NCBI GenBank assembly: GCA_017453205.1
Contig: JAFTKO010000021.1
Location: 124,001 to 188,000, forward strand
DNA from: Clostridia bacterium
Lineage (GTDB): Bacteria; Bacillota; Clostridia; Oscillospirales; CAG-272
DNA length: 64,000 bases
Direction: 5' to 3'
Position 1 is the first letter of the stretch, and every line of letters starts with the position of its first letter. The position numbers and the translations under genes were made by a program. Below, piece after piece: positions 58,319-64,000 of the stretch. The notes beneath the pieces are model-generated. The model made no database searches and was not told the DNA's origin. It saw nothing but the letters and a program-made list of their open reading frames with translations.

Positions 58319-58597
58319 ATGGAAAAAAAGGTCAAAAAGATCCCCATGCGCCAATGCTTGGGGTGCAATGAACATAAACCCAAGGCGGAGCTGTTGCGCG
58401 TGGTGAGAAGTCCCGAGGGAGAGATCTCGCTCGACTTTACCGGAAAGAAATCCGGACGCGGCGCATACATCTGCCGCGATGTCAAGTGCCTGCGCCGTGC
58501 ACGCAAGTCGGGACGCATCGGGAAAAATCTCGATTGTCCGATCTCCGATTCCGTTTACGACGCAATGGAACAGGAACTCGAAGCCCATGACGAATGA
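58319..58597 (+). CDS. rnpM: YlxR family RNase P modulator RnpM
   Basis: A 92-residue RNA-binding protein of the YlxR family, recently named RnpM because it binds the RNase P RNA and modulates its activity. PMRQCLGCNEHKPKAELLRVVR and GRGAYICRDVKCLRRA are the conserved segments. It starts eight bases after the nusA stop codon and overlaps ylxQ by 11 bp, so translation is coupled. Confidence 0.93.
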   Translation: MEKKVKKIPMRQCLGCNEHKPKAELLRVVRSPEGEISLDFTGKKSGRGAYICRDVKCLRRARKSGRIGKNLDCPISDSVYDAMEQELEAHDE

Positions 58598-58916
58598 GCC
58601 GAACAACGAAAAACTGTTGCGTGCCTTGGGGCTTTGCGCAAAAGCGCGAAAGCTAATCATCGGGACACCGATGATCTGCGAGGCTCTGCGCGGCAAACAA
58701 AAGCCGTTTTTGGTGATTACCGCCGCCGATAATGCGGCAAACACAAAAAAACGTCTTTCGGACAAATGCACCTTTTACGGTGTGCGTCTTACCGAGACGG
58801 CGATCGATGGGGAGACCCTTGCCGCCGCTGTGGGAAAGCACGCAAAGGTCGCCGCCGTGGCGGTCACGGACGAAAACCTGTGCCGCTTGGTGGAAAGTAC
58901 GATGAACAACAATTGA
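58587..58916 (+). CDS. ylxQ: YlxQ, L7Ae-family RNA-binding protein
   Basis: A 109-residue L7Ae/L30e-fold protein. The ATG at 58587 (MTNEPNNEKLLRALGLCAKARKL) lies inside the end of rnpM. LGLCAKARKLIIG, VITAADNAANTKKRLSDKC and a final hydrophobic strand match YlxQ, which binds kink-turn RNA. Conserved partner of rnpM between nusA and infB. Confidence 0.9.
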   Translation: MTNEPNNEKLLRALGLCAKARKLIIGTPMICEALRGKQKPFLVITAADNAANTKKRLSDKCTFYGVRLTETAIDGETLAAAVGKHAKVAAVAVTDENLCRLVESTMNNN

Positions 58917-58967
58917 ATGCGACTGTCGCATCTGCGGTGCGGTGGGAGCACAACATTTTTATAATTT

Positions 58968-58990
58968 CCGTCACATCTGCGGTTTGACGG
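58968..58990 (+). promoter_or_regulatory. Hairpin in the ylxQ-infB spacer
   Basis: CCGTCA pairs with TGACGG around CATCTGCGGTT; it ends shortly before the AGGAGG of infB. A 15-bp palindrome (ATGCGACTGTCGCAT, 58917-58931) and a repeated CATCTGCGGT share the spacer. A processing or translational role is possible. Confidence 0.35.
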
Positions 58991-59006
58991 AACATTAGGA
59001 GGAAAT

Positions 59007-61994
59007 ATGGCTGCTATCAATCAACAATTCAAACTCAACAAGCTTGCAAAGGACCTTGGGCTGAAGAGCAAGGACCTGGTGGAAATTCTCGCACAGAACG
59101 GGATCGAGGCAAAAACAACGCAAAAAGCGCTCGAGCCCGCCGAGTTCGACGTTCTGTTCAATGAATTGACGCTTGCAAATCAGATCTCGAATATCGGAGA
59201 TTATTTGGACGGGGTGACCTATATTCCCTCTAAAGTAAAGAAGGCGGCGCCCAAAAAGACGGCAAAGGCGGAGACCGCCGAGGCGGCTGTTCCCGCCCCC
59301 GAAGTCACCGCCGCACCCGCGCCCGAGGCGGAAAAGACCGAAACGGTGACCGAAAAAGCCCCCGAAAAGACATCGGAAAAGACGCCCGAAAAAACACCCG
59401 AAGTGGCGGAAAAGAAAGCGGAGCCGGAGGTCAAAAAGCCCGCGTCCGAAGCGCCCGCCGCAAAGGCAGAGGTGTCACCGAAGGCAGCGGAAAAGGAGGA
59501 GAGCCGTCCGCAGAACAGCGCTCCCCAAGAGAGCAAGGAAAAGGAGGCGTCCGCCGCAAAGTCGAGCGAACCCGCACAGGGAACGGCAACGGCTGTCAAA
59601 AAGCAGCCTGCGGCTCGTCAGCCCTACACAGGCAATCCGTATCATCCGCAGCAAAACGGAGCCGCAAAGCTCGCAACCGGCGGTGCGTCCATCAATACGC
59701 GTCCCAATCCCTTTGTGGGCTTTAATCCCGCCCCCAAGTCCGAGCGCCCGCAGTCTGCGTTCGGAGGCAACTCCCCCGCACGCGGCGGCTTTGGCGGTCA
59801 GCAGTCGGGCTTTGGCAAGGGCAATGATCGAAACAATGACCGAAACGCGCAATCCGGTCGCGGCGGTCAGCAGAATCGCGGCGGTAACAACCAACGCTTT
59901 GACCGCGGTGGCGACAAGGGGGACTACGTACCAAATGTACCGAGAGAAAAGTTCAAGGCACAGCCCATCGTGCGCGGTGCTTCGACCAACCTCAACCCCG
60001 ACGGTACCCGCAAGGGGCCGCGCGTCATTGACACGCATACCTCAAATGTCGATCTTTCCAAGTATGACGAAAGATTGGACAGCTTTGTTTCCGAGCGCGA
60101 CAACAACAAACTGCAGGGCGGAAACCAAAAACTGAAAAAAGGCGCCAACAACGCACAGCAAAACAACTTCCAAAGCAACCGCGGCGGCAAGGGCGGCAAA
60201 AACCGCCGCCAGCAGGCGGCACCCGTACCCGTTGTCACGCATAAGCCCACCGCTGTGGAGCTGCCCGAGGAGATCGTGGTCGGTCAATTGGCATCCAAGC
60301 TCCACGTTACTGCGGGTGAGGTTGTGAAAAAGCTGATGATGATGGGTATGATGGCTACCATCAACCAAGTCATCGACTATGATACCGCCGCATTGGTCGC
60401 CGATGAGTTCGGTATTGCCGCTTCTCCCGAGGTGGTGGTCAGCATCGAAGAAAAGCTCTTTGACGAGACCGAGGACGCAGCCGAGCAACTGGTCGAGCGC
60501 GCGCCTGTCGTTTGCGTCATGGGACATGTTGACCACGGTAAGACCTCGATCCTCGACGCCATTCGCAACGCCAACGTCACCGCAGGCGAGGCGGGCGGTA
60601 TCACCCAGCACATCGGTGCGTACCGTGTCAAGATCGACGGCAGAGACATTACCTTCCTCGATACTCCCGGACACGCGGCATTCACCGCAATGCGTGCGCG
60701 CGGTGCTATGGCGACCGATATTGCCATCCTGGTCGTTGCCGCCGATGACGGCGTGATGCCGCAGACGGTTGAGGCGATCAACCACGCAAAAGCGGCGGGG
60801 ATCGATATCGTGGTTGCCATTAACAAGATGGATAAACCCACCGCAAATCCCGACAACATCAAGCAGGAACTGACCAAATACGGTCTTGTGCCCGAGGAAT
60901 GGGGCGGCGATGTCATTTGCGTGCCCGTTTCGGCACTGACGCGCCAAGGCATTGACGATCTGTTGGAGAGCGTTCTGCTCGTTGCCGATGTCAAGGAGCT
61001 CAAAGCGAACCCGAACCGCCGTGCAAAGGGTATTGTCATCGAGGCAAAGCTCGATCGCGGACGCGGTCCCGTTGCCACCGTGCTGGTGCAAAACGGTACG
61101 TTGCGCGCGGGTGACATCATCATCGCCGGTACCGCGGTCGGACACGTTCGTTCGATGACCGACCATAACGGTAAGATCGTCAAGGAGGCGGCGCCCTCGG
61201 TTCCCGTGGAGATCACAGGTCTTTCCGAGGTTCCGTCCGCAGGTGACGAGTTCCAAGCGGTCGAGGATGAAAGAATGGCAAGAACGCTTGCCGATCAGAG
61301 ACGCGACCGTGCCAAGGAAGATATCTTCAAGGCGAATGCAAGAGCCAACCTCAACGATCTGTTTGCGCAGATCTCGGACGGTGTCAAGGATCTGAATATC
61401 ATCGTCAAGGCGGACGTGGACGGCTCGGTGGAGGCGGTCAAGGCATCTCTGCTCAAGCTTTCCAACGAGGAAGTCAAGGTGCGCGTGATCCACGCGGCGG
61501 CGGGAGGCATTACCGAGGGTGATGTTACTTTTGCGGCAGCATCCAACGCGATCATTGTCGGATTTAATGTACGTCCCGATAAGAGTGCCATCGATTCCGC
61601 AGAGCGTCAGAACGTCGAAATTCGCACCTACCGTGTCATTTACGAGTGTATCGAAGAGATCGAGGCGGCAATGAAAGGTATGCTGGCGCCCAAGTTCCGT
61701 GAGAACCTGCTCGGTCACGCCGAGGTTCGCCAAACCATTCACGTCCCCAATGTCGGCACCATTGCAGGCTCCTATATTCAAGACGGTAAGATCACCCGTC
61801 AATCGCAGATCCGCGTGGTCCGTGACGGTATTGTGATCTTCGAGGATAAGATCTCGTCGCTCAAGCGCTTCAAGGACGATGTTCGCGAGGTGGCAAGCGG
61901 CTACGAGTGCGGTGTGGGACTGGAAAAGTTCAACGATATCAAGGTCGGCGATATTCTCGAAGCCTTTGTTATGGAACAAATTCAACCCGAATAA
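59007..61994 (+). CDS. infB: Translation initiation factor IF-2
   Basis: A 995-residue GTPase that brings initiator tRNA to the 30S subunit. ATG after AGGAGG. The IF2 N-domain lies at about 1-60 ([19 protein letters not shown]), followed by a long low-complexity linker (about 75-420) rich in Ala, Glu, Pro, Lys, then Gly, Asn, Arg and Gln. G domain: G1 [15 protein letters not shown] near residue 506, G2 region [11 protein letters not shown]3 DTPGHAAF, G4 NKMDK. Domains II, III and the C-terminal fMet-tRNA-binding domain follow. The linker is longer than in most Firmicutes. Complete. Confidence 0.96.
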   Translation: MAAINQQFKLNKLAKDLGLKSKDLVEILAQNGIEAKTTQKALEPAEFDVLFNELTLANQISNIGDYLDGVTYIPSKVKKAAPKKTAKAETAEAAVPAPEVTAAPAPEAEKTETVTEKAPEKTSEKTPEKTPEVAEKKAEPEVKKPASEAPAAKAEVSPKAAEKEESRPQNSAPQESKEKEASAAKSSEPAQGTATAVKKQPAARQPYTGNPYHPQQNGAAKLATGGASINTRPNPFVGFNPAPKSERPQSAFGGNSPARGGFGGQQSGFGKGNDRNNDRNAQSGRGGQQNRGGNNQRFDRGGDKGDYVPNVPREKFKAQPIVRGASTNLNPDGTRKGPRVIDTHTSNVDLSKYDERLDSFVSERDNNKLQGGNQKLKKGANNAQQNNFQSNRGGKGGKNRRQQAAPVPVVTHKPTAVELPEEIVVGQLASKLHVTAGEVVKKLMMMGMMATINQVIDYDTAALVADEFGIAASPEVVVSIEEKLFDETEDAAEQLVERAPVVCVMGHVDHGKTSILDAIRNANVTAGEAGGITQHIGAYRVKIDGRDITFLDTPGHAAFTAMRARGAMATDIAILVVAADDGVMPQTVEAINHAKAAGIDIVVAINKMDKPTANPDNIKQELTKYGLVPEEWGGDVICVPVSALTRQGIDDLLESVLLVADVKELKANPNRRAKGIVIEAKLDRGRGPVATVLVQNGTLRAGDIIIAGTAVGHVRSMTDHNGKIVKEAAPSVPVEITGLSEVPSAGDEFQAVEDERMARTLADQRRDRAKEDIFKANARANLNDLFAQISDGVKDLNIIVKADVDGSVEAVKASLLKLSNEEVKVRVIHAAAGGITEGDVTFAAASNAIIVGFNVRPDKSAIDSAERQNVEIRTYRVIYECIEEIEAAMKGMLAPKFRENLLGHAEVRQTIHVPNVGTIAGSYIQDGKITRQSQIRVVRDGIVIFEDKISSLKRFKDDVREVASGYECGVGLEKFNDIKVGDILEAFVMEQIQPE

Positions 61995-62032
61995 TCAGCA
62001 AATAAAAATCAGTAGAAAGGACGGTGATTCCC

Positions 62033-62461
62033 ATGCAGTATGAAAAGTCCTGCGGCGCGTTGGTATTGCGCCGCGACGAAAACGGAAAATTGTATATTTT
62101 GATGATCCGACACAAAGCGGGCGGTCACCGTTCCTTTCCCAAGGGACATATGGAGCGAGGCGAGACCGAGTACATGACCGCAGTGCGCGAGGTCTTTGAG
62201 GAGACCGCGGTGCAGATCCGCATCGACAGCGACTTCCGCGAGACCGTGCACTATCATCCCCAACCGGGCGTTTCCAAAGAGGTGGTGTATTTCCTCACGG
62301 AGACCGCGCAAAAGGATATTCGCCCGCGCCAAGGCGAGATCGCACAGGTCGAGTGGGTTCCCGTCGAGGAGGCGGAGGCTTCGCTGACACATGAGAACGA
62401 TAAGACCGTGTTCCGCGCCGCGATGAAAAAGATCGAGCAGCGCCGCACGGTACGCACCTGA
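62033..62461 (+). CDS. Nudix hydrolase (diadenosine-tetraphosphatase-like)
   Basis: A 142-residue enzyme. The ATG at 62033 is 11 bases from AAAGGA; a GTG nine bases earlier is too close to it. It begins YEKSCGALVLRRD, typical of Ap4A-hydrolase-like Nudix proteins. The Nudix box runs from KGHMERGETEYMTAVREVFEET with the essential Glu residues in REVFEE, but Ala replaces the usual Gly after EET. It probably hydrolyses a nucleoside diphosphate linked to another moiety. 38 bp after infB, so possibly co-transcribed. Confidence 0.88.
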   Translation: MQYEKSCGALVLRRDENGKLYILMIRHKAGGHRSFPKGHMERGETEYMTAVREVFEETAVQIRIDSDFRETVHYHPQPGVSKEVVYFLTETAQKDIRPRQGEIAQVEWVPVEEAEASLTHENDKTVFRAAMKKIEQRRTVRT

Positions 62462-62561
62462 CAGAAACGGGCATTTCAACCGTCAACAGCCGTCCTCTTT
62501 CGGCATATACTTGGAACAAAGGCGTTCGCGCCTCCAGTACATATGAAAAGGAGCTGTGGCA

Positions 62562-62654
62562 ATGAAAATGATCGTGTGGAAAGCGCCCCCGTTTCTCGCC
62601 CCTTTGTTACGACGCCTGTTTTCACGGCGTGCAAAAAGATCAAAAAGCCGATAA
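62562..62654 (+). CDS. spoVM: SpoVM-like sporulation micropeptide
   Basis: A 30-codon ORF preceded by AAAAGGAG at eight bases. The peptide begins MKMIVWKAPPFLAPLLRRLF and continues with a strongly basic tail. Against Bacillus SpoVM it keeps Lys2, Lys7, Pro9, Phe11, Leu12 and Arg17 without gaps and the same amphipathic-helix design; SpoVM sits on the convex forespore membrane and anchors SpoIVA to start coat assembly. The tail is more basic and slightly longer than in Bacillus. Located between the Nudix and HPr-like genes. No other sporulation gene is in the window. Confidence 0.72.
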   Translation: MKMIVWKAPPFLAPLLRRLFSRRAKRSKSR

Positions 62655-62699
62655 TCATTACAAAACAAAATTTTGAAATACGAAAGGAAGTAAAACACC

Positions 62700-62939
62700 A
62701 TGCGCTACAAAATCAGACTCGATACCATGGCAGACGTCAATCGCTTTGTCGGCATCGCCACCAAGTATTCCGGTAAGATCTCGCTTACCGATGGCGATAA
62801 CTTTACCGTAAACGGCAAATCTCTTCTCGGTGCGATGTATACCTTTGAGTGGGATCAGATCTACTGTGAATCCGAAAACGAGATCTACCACCTCATCAAA
62901 GACTTCATCGTCGGCGACTCCGTGCCCGTGGAGGATTGA
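62700..62939 (+). CDS. HPr-like protein lacking the active-site histidine
   Basis: A 79-residue protein; ATG after GAAAGGAAG. The segment FTVNGKSLLGAMYTFEW corresponds to the HPr region around regulatory Ser46 (KS(I/L)(M/L)G). The region where HPr has its phospho-His (GLHARPA) reads DVNRFVGIATKY, without His. This resembles Crh-type HPr paralogues that act only in regulation. The C-terminal helix (NEIYHLIKDFIV) fits the fold. It follows the spoVM-like ORF by 45 bp and precedes a terminator at 63005. Confidence 0.78.
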   Translation: MRYKIRLDTMADVNRFVGIATKYSGKISLTDGDNFTVNGKSLLGAMYTFEWDQIYCESENEIYHLIKDFIVGDSVPVED

Positions 62940-63004
62940 CAGGGGATTTCATGTGGGGATGCTCCGGAAAGAACACCCCACACCCAAGAATTTTCAACAA
63001 GCAG

Positions 63005-63046
63005 AAAAAGGAAAACGCCCTTATTTCGAGGGACGTTTTCCTTTTT
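63005..63046. terminator. Bidirectional terminator
   Basis: AAAAAGGAAAACG pairs with CGTTTTCCTTTTT, with an inner CCCT/AGGG extension, between the HPr-like gene and the convergent DUF4173 gene. Confidence 0.85.
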
Positions 63047-63110
63047 CTGTTCAAATTGTTGCGGAGATTTCGTCATTTCATTTTAACATTACCGTTCCTC
63101 CACCCACGGC

Positions 63111-64000
63111 TTATTCCAATAATGTTCTCGCACGGTAGTCGGGAATGTTGAAGTTGAAAAAGCTGTCGGAGTCTTTGTTGAGCTCCAAAGAGATATTTTT
63201 CAGAGCACGGTCGATCTGACCGACGAGTGCTTCCTCCTCGGGGGCGGCAGTGGAGGAACGTGACGCAAGCTGCTCTTTCAGCTCGACCAGTGCGGGGACA
63301 GCGGAGGAACCGAGATCCTCGAGTGCGGCAATGTCGACTTCGTCCAGATTTCCCGATAGGTAAGCGTCCACATTATAGGAGGCGATCATACTGTCAAGGT
63401 TGGGCAGAGCGATCAGAGCGAAAAAGAGGACACAGGTGAGCGCCACGGCGGGGAAGAGCTTCTGCTTTTTTGTGATACTGCCCACCAATACTAAGACAAA
63501 GATTACCGCCAACAGGAGCATGAACCATGAGGCATAAACGCGTTTTTGTGTCAGCCCGTAGGAATCAATGTAAAGCACCATTTTGGAAAGCGCGGTGGCA
63601 ATGAGGATCAGTGTAAATGCCGAGATGATAACCGAATACAGCGTTTTCAGCGGTGAGCGGTTCTGTCCTTCTTTCCGCCGCATCAACAGGTTGAACAACA
63701 GGAGCATGACCGCGTTCAGCGCACTGACACCGCAAAGCTGGAAGAAACCCTCACGCGCATAGGCTGCGTAGGTCAGATCCCCGGGCAACGTGTGCGTAAA
63801 CGCCGAAATGTAGTAGTCCCACTGCGAGATGAAGAAGATGACATATACCGCCAAAATTGGCGTCACGGCTGTGTAAAGCAGAGCGCTCGGGAGGACATGA
63901 ACATTGGGTGTTGCGGGCTTTTGTGCCTCTCCGTTGCTCTTTTGGTGCGTCTGCTTGACACCCGAAAGGATAGCAAAAATGATGATGGCACACAAAAATC
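63111..64000 (-). CDS. DUF4173 membrane protein, N-terminus cut by window edge
   Basis: The C-terminal 296 or so codons are visible; the frame is open to the right edge. Several transmembrane helices (LLYTAVTPILAVYVIFFI; GVSALNAVMLLLFNLLM; SVIISAFTLILIATAL; SWFMLLLAVIFVLVLVG; FPAVALTCVLFFALIAL) and the motif YAREGFFQL mark DUF4173. The protein ends in a soluble region of about 90 residues (DSMIASYNVDAYLSG, then a Glu/Ala-rich helix). A TTG near 63995 could be read as a start, but family members are longer, so it is treated as partial. Function unknown. Confidence 0.82.
   Translation of the reverse strand, partial: FLCAIIIFAILSGVKQTHQKSNGEAQKPATPNVHVLPSALLYTAVTPILAVYVIFFISQWDYYISAFTHTLPGDLTYAAYAREGFFQLCGVSALNAVMLLLFNLLMRRKEGQNRSPLKTLYSVIISAFTLILIATALSKMVLYIDSYGLTQKRVYASWFMLLLAVIFVLVLVGSITKKQKLFPAVALTCVLFFALIALPNLDSMIASYNVDAYLSGNLDEVDIAALEDLGSSAVPALVELKEQLASRSSTAAPEEEALVGQIDRALKNISLELNKDSDSFFNFNIPDYRARTLLE

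Overview
This window looks like a chromosomal segment of an anaerobic, spore-forming, Gram-positive member of the Clostridia (Oscillospirales/Christensenellales-like gut bacterium). Base composition is near 50 % G+C by eye. The evidence is the family content (DUF4173, DUF6809, RNHCP, DUF2935, the VTC/DUF4956/Cthe_2159 cassette), Clostridia-style lipoproteins, AGGAGG-type ribosome binding sites, sigma-A promoters of the TTGACA-17-TATAAT type, meso-DAP dehydrogenase, and a tiny SpoVM-like gene that implies sporulation. I saw no tRNA, rRNA, CRISPR array, transposase or phage gene.

Layout. 1-6275 (minus strand) is a likely operon for secreted proteins: a metallophosphoesterase with Ig-like and GLUG-like regions, an SGNH hydrolase lipoprotein and a solute-binding lipoprotein cut by the left edge. 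6753-10223 holds an HTH-ADP-ribosylglycohydrolase fusion, a HAD phosphatase and a DUF2935 protein. 10282-20361 (minus) is one 3,359-codon gene for a lipoprotein with about 25 Cys-rich repeats ending in a solute-binding-protein domain; a consensus promoter drives it. 20590-22337 has a metallo-beta-lactamase-fold enzyme and a NERD protein, separated by a dense cluster of DnaA-box sequences. 22418-27723 has a two-component system divergent from a VTC/DUF4956/Cthe_2159 cassette. 27782-32678 is a sugar-scavenging locus (GH29, AraC regulator, GH31). 32703-37109 carries ddh behind a duplicated 122-bp leader, small unknowns and alanine racemase. 37161-41585 has a doubly anchored lipoprotein, an AraC regulator with a Cys/Asp-rich tail, and S-adenosylhomocysteine hydrolase.

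41650-48384 is the classical origin-proximal block mnmG-rsmG-(three parS sites)-parA-parB-serS plus a membrane protein. 48457-55937 contains small unknowns, an RNHCP zinc protein, a large extracytoplasmic protein, a DJ-1 protein, a 5-formyl-THF cyclo-ligase/CPBP-protease fusion and malic enzyme. 55940-56700 is a gene-free stretch of mosaic palindromic repeats. 56760-61994 is the conserved rimP-nusA-rnpM-ylxQ-infB translation operon, followed by a Nudix hydrolase, a SpoVM-like peptide, an HPr-like protein lacking the active-site His, and a DUF4173 membrane protein cut by the right edge.

The parS sites, parAB, mnmG-rsmG and the DnaA-box cluster, together with mostly minus-strand genes left of about 20.4 kb and mostly plus-strand genes right of it, suggest that the window spans or lies close to the replication origin. 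The most unusual items are the giant Cys-repeat/solute-binding lipoprotein, the DnaA-box cluster away from dnaA, the duplicated ddh leader, the AraC regulator with a metal-ligand-like tail, and the cyclo-ligase/CPBP fusion.
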